This document shows positions 1-9,674 of a DNA stretch of 64,000 nucleotides, in pieces. The position numbers and the translations under genes were made by a program. The notes beneath the pieces were generated by a model. That model made no database searches and was not told the DNA's origin. It saw only the letters and a list, made by a program, of their open reading frames with translations. Position 1 is the first letter of the stretch. Each line of letters begins with the position of its first letter. This stretch comes from CAXXOK01 sp963675365 (GTDB lineage Bacteria; Bacillota; Clostridia; Christensenellales; Aristaeellaceae): assembly GCA_963675365.2 (NCBI GenBank), contig CAXXVA010000003.1:372001-436000 (forward strand). The letters are read 5' to 3'.

Positions 1-1
1 C

Positions 2-313
2 GAGGGGCTGCAGTTCAACCGGCGGGACCAGTACCTCTACCATCACCTGGCCTACAATTTTAAGGATAAGCTCGCCGAACCGTTCATCGTTACGGTCCAT
101 AACGATCAGAAGGATAAACAACCGCACAGCCATGCGGGGCAGGAGTTTGATTATATTCTGGATGGAACGCTGAAAATCGTACTCGGAGAGCAGGAGCTCT
201 TTCTGGGGCAGGGCGACAGCATTTATTACGACAGTTCGCTTCCCCACGCCATGTACGCGCCGGAGGGCGAATGCCGGTTTATTGCCGTTGTTGTCAAGGA
301 AGGGAACCGATGA
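2..313 (+). CDS. Cupin-domain protein, C-terminal part (probable XRE-cupin regulator)
   Basis: The reading frame is open from the window edge to a TGA at 311-313, so the N-terminus is missing. The visible 103 residues form a cupin barrel: a first motif HSHAGQEFDYILDG, then a GDSIYYDSSLPHAMYAP segment giving the usual His/Glu/His metal-type positions. This layout, with GDSIYFD and PH, is typical of the C-terminal half of small helix-turn-helix/cupin regulators, but the DNA-binding half lies outside the window, so that role is an inference. The stop overlaps the next start as ATGA, so it is translationally coupled to the acyl-CoA synthetase. Such regulator/synthetase pairs are common in Clostridia, which suggests it senses or controls fatty or organic acid activation. 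Confidence 0.75.
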   Translation, partial: EGLQFNRRDQYLYHHLAYNFKDKLAEPFIVTVHNDQKDKQPHSHAGQEFDYILDGTLKIVLGEQELFLGQGDSIYYDSSLPHAMYAPEGECRFIAVVVKEGNR

Positions 314-1998
314 GCATGAGACCGCTGTACGAGCAATATCTGGACTGCCCGCTGACCTATGCGACCTATGATGATTTCAACAAGCACTTTAGGATCAAAC
401 GGCCGGAGAGCTTTAATTTCGCGTTCGACGTCGCCGACCGCATCGCCAGGGAAGATCCTGCGCGCCTTGCGCTGTTGTGGACGGATGAAAACTGCGCCTG
501 CGTGCGTTATACTTTTAGAATGCTGATGGAGGAATCCAACCGGGCGGCCAACTATTTTCGGTCGCTTGGGATTCAAAAGGGCGATAAGGTGCTGCTGATC
601 CTGCGCCGCCATTTGCAGTTTTGGCCGATTTTGATGGCGCTGCATAAGCTCGGCGCGGTGGCCGTGCCCGCGACGCACCTCTTAACCGAAAAGGATATCC
701 GCTACCGCGTGGACGCCGCAGACATCAAGGCTGCGGTGGTTACCCACCGAAGCGAAGCGCTTATGAAAGCGCTGCGCAATGCCGCGTCCGCCTGCGAATC
801 GCTTGAAACGCTGATCGTGCTGGAAGGCGACCGCGAAGGTTTTCAGAGCTATGCGGCGGAGATGCCGAAGCAGCCCGAAACGTTTGCAAAGCCGCGGGGC
901 GAAGCGTATGCGCACAACAGCGACACGATGCTTTTGTACTTTACCAGCGGGACCACCGGCATGCCCAAGATGGTCACGCATGATTTTTATTATCCGCTTG
1001 GGCATATCGTCACGGCGCTTTACTGGCAGCAGTGTATCGACGGTGGACTGCACCTGACCATCAGCGACACCGGATGGGCCAAAAGCGTGTGGGGGAAGCT
1101 GTACGGCCAGTGGCTGTGCGGAAGCGCGGTGTTCGTGTATGAGTTTGAACGCTTTTTGGCAAAGGACATCCTGCGCAAACTGGACGAGCACAACGTGACC
1201 ACGTTCTGCGCTCCGCCGACCATGTACCGCTATATGCTGCAGGAGGATTTCAGCGATTACGACCTGTCTGCGCTCAAGCACTATGCCATCGCGGGCGAAC
1301 CGCTGAATCCCGACATGGCCGCCGAATGGCTTAAGCGCACGGGCGTGGAGCTGCGCGAAGCCTACGGGCAAACCGAGCTTGTGGTGACCCTTGCCACCTT
1401 CCCGTTTATGAAGGTATGCCCCGGAAGCATGGGAAAGCCCAGTCCTTTGTTCAACGTCGATATTATCGACGAGGAAGGCAATTCCTGCCCGCCCGGCGAA
1501 ACGGGGGAGATCGTCGTTCGCACGGAGGACGGCAGCCTGCCGGTCGGCATGTTTTCCGGCTATTACCGGGACGAGGCGCTGACTAGAAGCGTATGGTCAG
1601 GCGGCGTATACCACACGGGCGATACCGCCTGGCGCGACGAATGGGGCTACTACTGGTACGTCGGCAGGGCGGACGACATCATCAAGTCCAGCGGCTACCG
1701 CATCGGGCCGTTTGAGGTGGAAAGCGCGCTGCTGGAGCATCCCGCGGTGCTGGAAACGGCGATCACCGCCGTCAAAGATTCTCTGCGCGGACAGGTGGTT
1801 AAAGCCACCATCGTGCTCAAGCCGGGTTACGAACCCAAAGAGGACTTGAAGACCGAGCTGCAAAACCACGTGAAGAAGAACACCGCGCCGTACAAATACC
1901 CGCGCGTCATCGAATTCGTCACTGAACTCCCTAAAACGATCAGCGGAAAAATACGGCGCGTAGAGCTGCGCGAACTGGACGACAAAAAACCGCAATGA
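310..1998 (+). CDS. AMP-forming acyl-CoA synthetase
   Basis: A 562-residue member of the ANL adenylate-forming superfamily. It should activate a carboxylic acid with ATP to an acyl-adenylate and pass it to CoA in the cytoplasm. Visible motifs are the P-loop-like YFTSGTTGMPK near residue 210, YGQTE near 351, YHTGD near 433 and the C-terminal catalytic lysine in TISGKIRR near 548. Size and motifs fit the acetyl/medium-chain acyl-CoA synthetase branch; the substrate cannot be read from the sequence. I chose the ATG at 310, which overlaps the upstream cupin stop by four bases and follows AAGGAAGGG; an earlier in-frame start at 271 lies inside the cupin gene. The second ATG at 316 is also possible. 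The L,D-transpeptidase gene follows after 16 bases. Confidence 0.9.
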   Translation: MSMRPLYEQYLDCPLTYATYDDFNKHFRIKRPESFNFAFDVADRIAREDPARLALLWTDENCACVRYTFRMLMEESNRAANYFRSLGIQKGDKVLLILRRHLQFWPILMALHKLGAVAVPATHLLTEKDIRYRVDAADIKAAVVTHRSEALMKALRNAASACESLETLIVLEGDREGFQSYAAEMPKQPETFAKPRGEAYAHNSDTMLLYFTSGTTGMPKMVTHDFYYPLGHIVTALYWQQCIDGGLHLTISDTGWAKSVWGKLYGQWLCGSAVFVYEFERFLAKDILRKLDEHNVTTFCAPPTMYRYMLQEDFSDYDLSALKHYAIAGEPLNPDMAAEWLKRTGVELREAYGQTELVVTLATFPFMKVCPGSMGKPSPLFNVDIIDEEGNSCPPGETGEIVVRTEDGSLPVGMFSGYYRDEALTRSVWSGGVYHTGDTAWRDEWGYYWYVGRADDIIKSSGYRIGPFEVESALLEHPAVLETAITAVKDSLRGQVVKATIVLKPGYEPKEDLKTELQNHVKKNTAPYKYPRVIEFVTELPKTISGKIRRVELRELDDKKPQ

Positions 1999-2014
1999 CC
2001 ACTTGGAGGTACTC

Positions 2015-3247
2015 ATGAAAGGTTTATCCGCAATCAAACGCATGATTGCATTGCTGTTACTCTCTGTGCTGATGGCGGCGCTGATGCCGTTTACGGCGGT
2101 TTCAGCCAAAACGCTGGAAGAATGGCTGGATGGTTTTGATAACGGATCGGTTTGGTTTGGCGAGGATTTCGCCTACGATATCACCGATACCGCTGCCGTA
2201 TGGGAACTTTTAATGAAACCCATTACGGTTTTGGACGTCGGCCAAACCGAATCCGTGTATCCGCTGGTGACCCCCGGCGGGGAAAAGGTGAACACCGATA
2301 AGCTCGGCGGCTTTATCAACGGCGCGTCCGCAGCGGTGCATGTGCTGGGCGAGGATGAGGACGGTTGGACGCTGATCGAAGGCATCGACTACTACAACCG
2401 CGTGATCCGCGGCTATGTAAAAACCAGTCTGCTGAAGGAAATCACTCCCAACGAGCATTACGGGATTGTCGTAGATAAGCTCAATCAGCAATTATATGTG
2501 TTTATCGACGGGGAGCTGTTCTCCTCGTGCGCGGTCTCTACGGGCTTGCCGAATGATAGCCAACCCTACAACGAAACCTCCGCTGGCGAATACCTGCTGA
2601 TCAGCCCCAGCGGCGGGTTCGACGCCGAGGGCATGTGGTGCGATATGGCCATCCGCTTTAACAACGGCGATAAAATGCATCTGGTCCCCGGCATTACCCT
2701 GGCCGACGGAGGCTATGATTATTCCCGCTACGAGCCGCTGCTGGGCCAGAAAGCCAGCCACGGCTGCATCCGCGTGGCGCGCATCGCCAACGCCGACGGA
2801 CTGAACATGCGCTGGCTGTGGGATACCCTCAGGCCAGTGATCAATGATAAATCATCAGGCTATCCCAAGCTTTTAATCTGGGACGATTGGGGCCGCGAGG
2901 TTCCCTATCCGGACGACGATATGCCCTTGTACTACAACCCCGACGGCGGAAAGAACTATCATTCCGACCAGTACTGCTCCGCCGTGAAAGACCGCTACCT
3001 GCCCCTGACGGAGTTTACCTACGGCGAACTGGACACCGGCTTCTACGCGACGCTGACGCCCTGCCCGTACTGCACCACCGTCAAGCGCAAGTCGGAGATC
3101 GACCTGGAGAACCTGAACCGCGGCGCGATCACCCAGGAGGAGTACGACAGGCGGCAGCAAAAGATCATCGAAGCGAATCAGCCGCCTTCGGATACCGCCG
3201 TGTCCCTGGACGACGTAGAGATCACCATCTCAAACACCGGCAACTAA
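2015..3247 (+). CDS. Secreted L,D-transpeptidase (YkuD family) with C-terminal Cys/His tail
   Basis: A 410-residue exported protein. It begins with a signal peptide (positive MKGLSAIKR then a hydrophobic run ending near AVSAK), has an SH3-like stretch around residues 70-140, and then a YkuD catalytic domain with the diagnostic SHGCIRV; the nucleophile Cys is about residue 251, with the partner His in MHLVPG. The family makes 3-3 peptidoglycan cross-links or attaches proteins to the wall. The last 100 residues carry an extra small module, YHSDQYC followed by a CPYC pair, resembling a mini zinc-binding motif seen at the ends of other exported clostridial proteins. The start at 2015 has TGGAGGT five bases upstream; an ATG at 2003 has no such site. 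It lies between an acyl-CoA synthetase and a YtvI-like gene and is probably cotranscribed with them. Confidence 0.88.
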   Translation: MKGLSAIKRMIALLLLSVLMAALMPFTAVSAKTLEEWLDGFDNGSVWFGEDFAYDITDTAAVWELLMKPITVLDVGQTESVYPLVTPGGEKVNTDKLGGFINGASAAVHVLGEDEDGWTLIEGIDYYNRVIRGYVKTSLLKEITPNEHYGIVVDKLNQQLYVFIDGELFSSCAVSTGLPNDSQPYNETSAGEYLLISPSGGFDAEGMWCDMAIRFNNGDKMHLVPGITLADGGYDYSRYEPLLGQKASHGCIRVARIANADGLNMRWLWDTLRPVINDKSSGYPKLLIWDDWGREVPYPDDDMPLYYNPDGGKNYHSDQYCSAVKDRYLPLTEFTYGELDTGFYATLTPCPYCTTVKRKSEIDLENLNRGAITQEEYDRRQQKIIEANQPPSDTAVSLDDVEITISNTGN

Positions 3248-3322
3248 CAGGCCTGAAAGCGGCACGGGGGAGGGAGAACGCTGAACCAGTTTCTGGAAAA
3301 ACTCAATAAGTGGAATCAGCAG

Positions 3323-4450
3323 ATGAACGGCCTGCCGCGTATTCTGTGGCTGGTGACGCTCACGCTTTTAGGAACCTGGCTGTTTTTAATCGCGGCTCCC
3401 TACGTGTGGCCGTTTATCCTCGCGTTTTTATTGTCCCGCCTGCTCTCGCCGGCGGTTTCCTTTTGCATCAACCGATGCAAGCGCTTAAAGCTCCCGCGCG
3501 GGCTGATCACCCTGATCGGCATGATCCTTCTGTTCGGCATCCTGGGAACGGCCATTTTCGCGCTGGCAAGCCGCCTGGTCAGAGAGCTGATACAGCTTTT
3601 GCAGAACACTCCGCAGTTCGTGAGCTGGCTGTCGGATACCGCGCTTCCGTACCTGCGCGGTCTCTACCAAAGCTATTCGGACGTTCTGCCGAGCTCCGTG
3701 ATGAACTTTCTAAACGACGCGGTGTCCACGATCTCGACCAACGCCATCAGCTTTGCCGGAACGCTGTCGGCGGCAATCACCGGCGGCGCGGTCAAAACGG
3801 CAGCGGGGCTGCCAACGGCTTTGCTGTCCATCGTGCTGACCATCATGGGTACCTACTACATGACCGCCGACAAGGACAGGATCGCCGCCTTCTTTTCACG
3901 TACGTTTCCTGAACCGATCCGGCGGCACAGCGGCATTTTAAAGCGCAACCTCGTGCATTCGCTGTTCGGGCAGATTAAAAGCCAGCTTCTGGTTTCGCTG
4001 ATCATCACGACGTTTATGATGCTGGCATTCGTGCTGTTCCGTGTCCGTTACGGACTGCTGCTGGGCTTCATCATCGGGCTTGCCGACGCGCTGCCGGTGA
4101 TCGGCGCGGGACTGTTTTTAATCCCCTGGGCTATCGTGGAACTGGTGATGGGCCATTATGCGATGGCCGCGTTTTTCGCCGTGGTGTATATCTGCGTCAT
4201 CATCATCCGCCAGATCGCCGAACCGCGCATCGTGGGCCGCAATCTGGGGCTGTACCCGCTGGCGACGATGATCGCCATGTACGTCGGCTTCCGGCTGCTG
4301 GGCTTCCTGGGGCTGATCGGTGGGCCGGTGCTTTTAAACCTCCTGCGCGTAGTGCTGGAGGCAGATATGGCCGTGCGCAAGGCCGATTTGAATCCAGTTC
4401 CTTCGGAACCCAAACCCCCCGCTTTGAAAAAACGAACGAAGAAAGAATAG
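3323..4450 (+). CDS. ytvI: YtvI-like AI-2E-family integral membrane protein
   Basis: A 375-residue membrane protein with an N-terminal hairpin of two membrane spans, a long central amphipathic segment, then paired spans near residues 150-170, 215-265 and 270-345. The spacing and the GLLLGFIIGLADALPVIGAG stretch are typical of the AI-2E/UPF0118 superfamily and especially the sporulation protein YtvI. Its biochemical activity is not established in the family. The ATG at 3323 has a weak ribosome site; a CTG at 3281, in the same frame and preceded by GGGGGAGGGAG, would add 14 residues and may be the real start. It is the last gene of the plus-strand unit and is followed by a strong terminator shared with guaB. 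Confidence 0.75.
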   Translation: MNGLPRILWLVTLTLLGTWLFLIAAPYVWPFILAFLLSRLLSPAVSFCINRCKRLKLPRGLITLIGMILLFGILGTAIFALASRLVRELIQLLQNTPQFVSWLSDTALPYLRGLYQSYSDVLPSSVMNFLNDAVSTISTNAISFAGTLSAAITGGAVKTAAGLPTALLSIVLTIMGTYYMTADKDRIAAFFSRTFPEPIRRHSGILKRNLVHSLFGQIKSQLLVSLIITTFMMLAFVLFRVRYGLLLGFIIGLADALPVIGAGLFLIPWAIVELVMGHYAMAAFFAVVYICVIIIRQIAEPRIVGRNLGLYPLATMIAMYVGFRLLGFLGLIGGPVLLNLLRVVLEADMAVRKADLNPVPSEPKPPALKKRTKKE

Positions 4451-4464
4451 AAACGTATGGAACA

Positions 4465-4492
4465 CAAAAGCCCGCCGGCCGGCGGGCTTTTG
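4465..4492. terminator. Bidirectional terminator between ytvI and guaB
   Basis: A perfect 28-base palindrome of a GC-rich core (cccgccggccggcggg) flanked by CAAAA and TTTTG. The A and T runs on both sides let it end transcripts from both convergent genes. Confidence 0.9.
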
Positions 4493-4519
4493 CAATATGA
4501 AAAGAAAACGGAACGCGGT

Positions 4520-5983
4520 TTATAACTGCCGTGAATAATTCGGGCTTTCCTTGGTGATGGAAATATCGTGGGGGTGGCTTTCCTGCAGTCCCGCGTTGGT
4601 GATGCGGATGAACTTGCCGTTCTCGCGCAGTTCATCGATGGTTTTGGTGCCGCAGTAGAACATTCCGGCGCGTAAGCCGCCGACCAGCTGGAACACGGTC
4701 TCGGACAGCATGCCCTTGTACGGCACGCGGCCTTCCACGCCCTCGGGTACAAGCTTGGGTCCGCCCTCCTGGAAATAACGGTCGGCCGAACCGTGGGACT
4801 GCTGCATGGCGGCGATGCTGCCCATGCCGCGGTACACCTTGAAGCTTCGGCCCTGGTAGATTTCCATATCGCCGGGGCTTTCGTCCACGCCCGCCAGGAT
4901 GCTGCCGAGCATCACCGCGTGCGCGCCGGCCGCGATGGCTTTGGGGATATCGCCGGAGTACTTGATGCCGCCGTCCGCGATCACGGCGACGCCGTGCTTC
5001 TGGGCTTCCCTGGTACAGTCGGCGATGGCGGTGATCTGCGGCACGCCCGTGCCGGTGACCACGCGCGTGGTGCAGATGCTGCCCGGGCCGATGCCGACCT
5101 TCACACAGCTTGCGCCCGCCTCAATCAGCGCTTTGGTCGCCTCGGCGGTGGCTACGTTGCCGGCGATGACCGGAAAATCGGGATAGGTTTTGCGGATAGC
5201 TTTCAGCGTTTCAATCGCGCCAGTGGTGTGCGCGTGCGCGGTATCGATAGAGATCACGTCCACCTTGGCGCCGATCAGCGCGGCAACGCGCGTCATATAA
5301 TCGGGCGTCAGGCCGATGGCCGCGCCGCACAGCAGGCGGCCGCCCGAGTCCTTGGCGGAATTGGGGTATTTGGTGGTCTTTTCGATATCTTTAATGGTAA
5401 TCAGGCCGCAGAGTTCAAACTGGTCGTTGACGATGGGCAGTTTTTCGATGCGGTGGGCTGCCAGCAGCTTCTTGGCCTCTTCCAGCGTCGTGCCGACGGG
5501 CGCGGTTACCAGATTTTTAGACGTCATGACTTCTTCGATGCGGCGGCTGTCGTCGGTCTCAAACCGCAGGTCGCGGTTGGTGAGAATGCCGACCAGCTTC
5601 TTGCCGACGACGATCGGCACGCCGGAAATGCGGTAGCGCGCCATCAGTTCTTCGGCGTCGCGTATCAAATGGTCCGGAGAAAGAAAAAACGGGTCTGTGA
5701 TGACTCCGTGCTCGCTGCGTTTGACCTTATCCACCTGCGCTGCCTGCTCTTCGATGGACATGTTTTTGTGAATGATCCCCAGTCCGCCCTCGCGGGCAAT
5801 CGCAATGGCCATGCGCGCGTCCGTTACGGTATCCATGGCCGCGGAGATCAGCGGGACGCTGAGTTTGATCCCAGGCATGAGCTGTACGGCGGTGCTTACT
5901 TCACGGGGGAGCGTTTGGCTTTCGTTCGGGATTAACAGTACGTCGTCGAACGTCAATCCCGTTCTTACGTTCTCTTCCAGCAT
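4520..5983 (-). CDS. guaB: Inosine-5'-monophosphate dehydrogenase
   Basis: A 487-residue IMP dehydrogenase, which oxidises IMP to XMP with NAD+, the first committed step to GMP. It has the (beta/alpha)8 barrel split by a tandem CBS pair (about residues 95-205). The active-site loop GPGSICTTRVV carries the catalytic Cys near residue 303, followed by the GGIKYSGD and GSILAGVDESPG phosphate-binding segments and the flap YKGMLSE. The length matches the family. I chose the ATG at 5983 (MLEENV), with AAAGGGTG upstream; the longer open frame to 6274 runs through its own promoter. It diverges from dnaE. guaA, which completes GMP synthesis, is far away at 61.6 kb. Confidence 0.97.
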   Translation of the reverse strand: MLEENVRTGLTFDDVLLIPNESQTLPREVSTAVQLMPGIKLSVPLISAAMDTVTDARMAIAIAREGGLGIIHKNMSIEEQAAQVDKVKRSEHGVITDPFFLSPDHLIRDAEELMARYRISGVPIVVGKKLVGILTNRDLRFETDDSRRIEEVMTSKNLVTAPVGTTLEEAKKLLAAHRIEKLPIVNDQFELCGLITIKDIEKTTKYPNSAKDSGGRLLCGAAIGLTPDYMTRVAALIGAKVDVISIDTAHAHTTGAIETLKAIRKTYPDFPVIAGNVATAEATKALIEAGASCVKVGIGPGSICTTRVVTGTGVPQITAIADCTREAQKHGVAVIADGGIKYSGDIPKAIAAGAHAVMLGSILAGVDESPGDMEIYQGRSFKVYRGMGSIAAMQQSHGSADRYFQEGGPKLVPEGVEGRVPYKGMLSETVFQLVGGLRAGMFYCGTKTIDELRENGKFIRITNAGLQESHPHDISITKESPNYSRQL

Positions 5984-6020
5984 TTTGCCACACCCTTTCA
6001 AAGCATTTATATTATCCTTC

Positions 6021-6049
6021 ATTGTATCAGCGTTGATGCCTAAAGTCAA
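6021..6049 (-). promoter_or_regulatory. Sigma-A promoter of guaB
   Basis: On the minus strand TTGACT (6049-6044) and TACAAT (6026-6021) are separated by 17 bases and lie about 40 bases before the guaB start. Confidence 0.8.
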
Positions 6050-6102
6050 CGCCCATTGCTGTACAGCGGGCATAAGATTTACATCCGTTCCCCGCGTTTT
6101 TC

Positions 6103-6131
6103 TTGTGCGCTGTTGACGCTTGCGGTATACT
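6103..6131 (+). promoter_or_regulatory. Possible promoter of dnaE
   Basis: TTGTGC (6103-6108) and TATACT (6126-6131) are separated by 17 bases, 28 bases before the dnaE start. A TTGACG at 6113 is better as a hexamer but is wrongly spaced. Confidence 0.5.
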
Positions 6132-6158
6132 GAAGAAAAGAGTTTTCGGAGGGAAGCT

Positions 6159-9100
6159 ATGGCCTTTGCGCACCTGCATCTGCACACCGAATACAGCCTG
6201 CTGGACGGCGCTTGCTCCATCAAACCGCTGATCAAGCGCCTGAAGGAACTGGGACAGACCCACTGCGCCATCACCGATCACGGCGTGATGTACGGCGTGG
6301 TGGACTTCTATTCGGCATGCAAGGCGGAGGGCGTCCATCCGGTCATCGGCGTGGAAGCTTATATCTGCCCCGATCGTTTTGACAAGACCGTGGTCAGCCG
6401 CGAATACAGCCATTTAATTCTTTTATGTGAAAACCAAAAAGGCTATCAAAACCTCATCAAGCTCGTGTCCGCGGGCTTCACCGAGGGCTTTTATTACCGC
6501 CCGAGGCTGGACTACGAGCTTTTAAAGCAGCACGCCGAGGGGTTGATCTGCACGTCGGCCTGCCTGTCGGGCGATCTGCCCAAGCTTTTACTGCAGGGCA
6601 GGCGGGAGGACGCCAAGGCTTACGCCCTGATGATGCAGGATATGTTTGGCAAGGGCAATTACTTTATTGAAATTATGGATCACGGCATCCCCGAGGAGCG
6701 CCAGGTGATCCCGGATCTGATCGCGCTGTCCAAGGAGACGGGCATCCCGCTGGTGGCGACCAACGACTGCCACTATCTGCATAAAAAGGACGCGGCCGCC
6801 CAGGAAGTGCTCATGTGCGTGCAGACCGGCAAGACGCTTGAGGACGAAGCCCGCATGCGCATGGAAACCGAAGAGCTCTATGTCAAAAGCGAACAGGAGA
6901 TGCTGGAGCTGTTCCCCGGCGCGCCCGAGGCCATCGAAAACGCCTACAAAATCGCGCAGCGCTGCGAAGTGGATTTCGATTTCAAAACCCTGCACCTGCC
7001 GGCATTTCCCATGCCCACGGACGAGGAACCGCTGCAAATGCTCACCCGCCTGTGCCTGGACGGGCTGAAGGAACGCTATCCCGAACAGGCGGACGACGAA
7101 AACTCGGAGGTCCGCAAACGCCTCCAGTACGAGCTGGACACCATCACCCAGATGGGCTATGTGGACTACATGCTTATCGTGTGGGATTTCATCGACTACG
7201 CTAAAAAGCACGGCATCATGGTCGGCCCCGGACGCGGCAGCGCGGCGGGCAGCGTGGTGTCGTACTCGCTTGGGATCACCATGCTCGATCCTTTGAAATA
7301 CAACCTGCTATTTGAGCGCTTTTTAAACCCTGATCGCGTTACTATGCCCGATATCGATATCGACTTCTGCTACGAGCGCCGCCAGGAGGTTATCGATTAT
7401 GTGGCTGAAAAGTACGGCGCGGATCACGTAGCCCAGATCATTACCTTTGGCACCATGAAGGCAAAGGCCGTCGTGCGCGACGTAGGCCGGGTGCTCGGGA
7501 TGCGCTACGGCGCGGTGGACGCGGTTGCCAAAGCCATCCCCTTTGCGCTGGATATGACGCTGGAAAAGGCCATGAAGGTCAGCCCGCAGTTGCAGGAGAT
7601 GATCGATTCCGATCCCGAGGTTTCGCACCTGATCGAGATGAGCTTGACGCTGGAAGGCATGCCCCGCCATGCCAGCACCCACGCCGCGGGCGTGCTGATC
7701 ACCGCCAAGCCCGTGACCGAATACGTGCCCTTGCAGACCAATGACGACGTCATCACCACCCAGTTCCCGATGAACACGCTGGAGCATCTGGGACTGCTCA
7801 AGATGGATTTCCTCGGCCTGCGTACGCTCACGGTCATTCAGGACGCGCTGAATTTGATGAAGGACGTCCAGGTGGACATGTGCCCGGAGGATATCCAGCT
7901 GGACGATGCCAAAGTTTATGAGATGATCGCGGCGGGGGACACCGACGGGGTGTTCCAGCTGGAGGGCGGCGGCATGCGCAGCTTTTTGCAGGCCATGAAG
8001 CCCGAAACCTTTGAAGATATCATCGCCGCCGTGTCCCTCTACCGGCCCGGCCCGATGGACAGCATCCCCAAGTACATCGCGGGCAAGAAGGACGCGTCCT
8101 CCGTGCGCTATCTGACGCCCATGCTCAAGCCCATTCTGGACGTTACCTACGGCTGCATGGTGTATCAGGAGCAGGTCATGCAGATCGTACGCGACCTGGC
8201 TGGTTATTCGCTTGGCCGCAGCGACCTGATGCGCCGCGCCATGGCCAAGAAAAAGCACGACGTGATGGAGCAGGAACGCGAGTACTTCGTCCACGGCATG
8301 ACCGACGCCAAGGGTACCGTGCTGGTGGACGGCTGCGTGCGGCGCGGCGTGCCCGAAAAGGTCGCCGAGCAGATATTTGACGATATGTCCTCGTTTGCGA
8401 GCTACGCTTTCAACAAAAGCCATGCCGCCGGCTACGCGCTGATCGCCGTGCAGACGGCCTGGCTGAAAGTGCATTATCCCGTGCAGTTCATGGCGGCGAT
8501 CATGAACAGCGTCATGGATTCGTCTTCCAAGATCGCCATGTACATCCAGTACTGCCGCACGAACCGGATTCCCGTACTGCCGCCCGATATCAACCGATCC
8601 GGCTGGCGCTTTACGGTCGGCAGGGATGCGCAGGGGAAACCCGGCATCCGCTTCGGCATGGGCGCGGTGAAAAACGTCGGCCACAACGCTGTGGACGAGA
8701 TTATGAAATACAGGGAACAAACGCCCTACCGCGATCTGTTCGATTTCGCCGACAGGGTGCCCGCTGACGCCATCAACAAGCGCGTCGTCGAAAGCCTCAT
8801 CAAGGCCGGGGCGTTCGATTTTTCCGGCGCGAACCGCGCGCAGCTGTTAAGCATCTACGAGCGCGTGCTGGACAGCGCGGCCAAGAAACATAAAAACAAT
8901 CTGTCCGGCCAGGTGTGCCTGTTTGACGTGATAGACCCGGAGGCGTGCGGCGTACCGGACGTCGCCCTGCCGGATATGCCCGAGCACAGCCGCAACGCGC
9001 TGCTGAATATGGAAAAGGAAATCACAGGCGTGTATATCTCCGGTCATCCACTGGATCAGGTTGCCGAGCTGATCGGCACGGGCTTTACCACAGCCGCCGA

Positions 9101-9608
9101 CGTGTATACCATTGCCGAGGGCGAGCACCGCGGCGTGGATCGCGACGGGGAACCGGCCTCCATGGCCGGTATTCTGGCCCTGGCCAAGTCCAGGCTCACC
9201 AAAAAAGGCGCGATGATGGGGATCATCACCCTGGAAGATTTAACCGGACAGATCGAGGGGCTGGTCTTCCCCAAGGTGTACGAGCGCTATTCCGAGCAGC
9301 TCAACGCCGATCAGATGGTCATCCTCACGGGCAAGCTCTCCTTCCGTGAGGACGAGGAACCAAAGCTTTTGGTCGATACCGTGCAGCCGCTTACCAAAGA
9401 AACGGCGCACGAGGTGAAGTTAAACCGGTCGATCAATCTCGCGCAGCGCAATCCCGACGCCGCACCGCCGTCGCGCGTCCGCGATCCGAAACAAGCGGTC
9501 GCCAGGCTGTCGGAGGACAATATCAGCATTATCCTTGCCTATCCCGACGCCAAACGGGATGTGGAAGTGGACGAAACCCTGCTAAACGGAGCGCCGCAGG
9601 CGCTGTAA
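6159..9608 (+). CDS. dnaE: DNA polymerase III alpha subunit, DnaE type
   Basis: A 1149-residue replicative polymerase. The N-terminal PHP domain starts HLHLHTEYSLLDGA; the C-family polymerase core has GPGRGSAAGS near residue 358 and PDIDIDF near residue 397, which supply catalytic acidic residues. A helix-hairpin-helix region and a C-terminal OB-fold (about 980-1070) follow. There is no embedded exonuclease domain, so it is DnaE and not PolC; in low-GC Gram-positives DnaE is the second replicative enzyme, whereas in some Clostridia it may be a main one. The ATG at 6159 follows CGGAGGG with normal spacing; the upstream in-frame ATG at 6120 lies in the promoter region. The gene is transcribed alone, diverging from guaB. 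Confidence 0.97.
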   Translation: MAFAHLHLHTEYSLLDGACSIKPLIKRLKELGQTHCAITDHGVMYGVVDFYSACKAEGVHPVIGVEAYICPDRFDKTVVSREYSHLILLCENQKGYQNLIKLVSAGFTEGFYYRPRLDYELLKQHAEGLICTSACLSGDLPKLLLQGRREDAKAYALMMQDMFGKGNYFIEIMDHGIPEERQVIPDLIALSKETGIPLVATNDCHYLHKKDAAAQEVLMCVQTGKTLEDEARMRMETEELYVKSEQEMLELFPGAPEAIENAYKIAQRCEVDFDFKTLHLPAFPMPTDEEPLQMLTRLCLDGLKERYPEQADDENSEVRKRLQYELDTITQMGYVDYMLIVWDFIDYAKKHGIMVGPGRGSAAGSVVSYSLGITMLDPLKYNLLFERFLNPDRVTMPDIDIDFCYERRQEVIDYVAEKYGADHVAQIITFGTMKAKAVVRDVGRVLGMRYGAVDAVAKAIPFALDMTLEKAMKVSPQLQEMIDSDPEVSHLIEMSLTLEGMPRHASTHAAGVLITAKPVTEYVPLQTNDDVITTQFPMNTLEHLGLLKMDFLGLRTLTVIQDALNLMKDVQVDMCPEDIQLDDAKVYEMIAAGDTDGVFQLEGGGMRSFLQAMKPETFEDIIAAVSLYRPGPMDSIPKYIAGKKDASSVRYLTPMLKPILDVTYGCMVYQEQVMQIVRDLAGYSLGRSDLMRRAMAKKKHDVMEQEREYFVHGMTDAKGTVLVDGCVRRGVPEKVAEQIFDDMSSFASYAFNKSHAAGYALIAVQTAWLKVHYPVQFMAAIMNSVMDSSSKIAMYIQYCRTNRIPVLPPDINRSGWRFTVGRDAQGKPGIRFGMGAVKNVGHNAVDEIMKYREQTPYRDLFDFADRVPADAINKRVVESLIKAGAFDFSGANRAQLLSIYERVLDSAAKKHKNNLSGQVCLFDVIDPEACGVPDVALPDMPEHSRNALLNMEKEITGVYISGHPLDQVAELIGTGFTTAADVYTIAEGEHRGVDRDGEPASMAGILALAKSRLTKKGAMMGIITLEDLTGQIEGLVFPKVYERYSEQLNADQMVILTGKLSFREDEEPKLLVDTVQPLTKETAHEVKLNRSINLAQRNPDAAPPSRVRDPKQAVARLSEDNISIILAYPDAKRDVEVDETLLNGAPQAL

Positions 9609-9639
9609 TACAATCCGATCAAGGAAAAGTGAATGGAAA

Positions 9640-9674
9640 GTTCGGTGAATAGTTTCATCGAACCTCGTTCACCT
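9640..9674 (+). other. Alternative hairpins after dnaE
   Basis: GTTCGGTGAA (9640-9649) can pair with TTCATCGAAC (9654-9663), and its inner GGTGAA can instead pair with TTCACC just before the next promoter. No T run follows, so this is not a clear terminator. Confidence 0.35.

Noticed and set aside
7323..8720. Long minus-strand open frame (465 codons) inside dnaE
   Set aside because: It is antisense to a certain gene, rich in His, Gly and Val as expected for the reverse of GC-rich coding DNA, and has no ribosome site.
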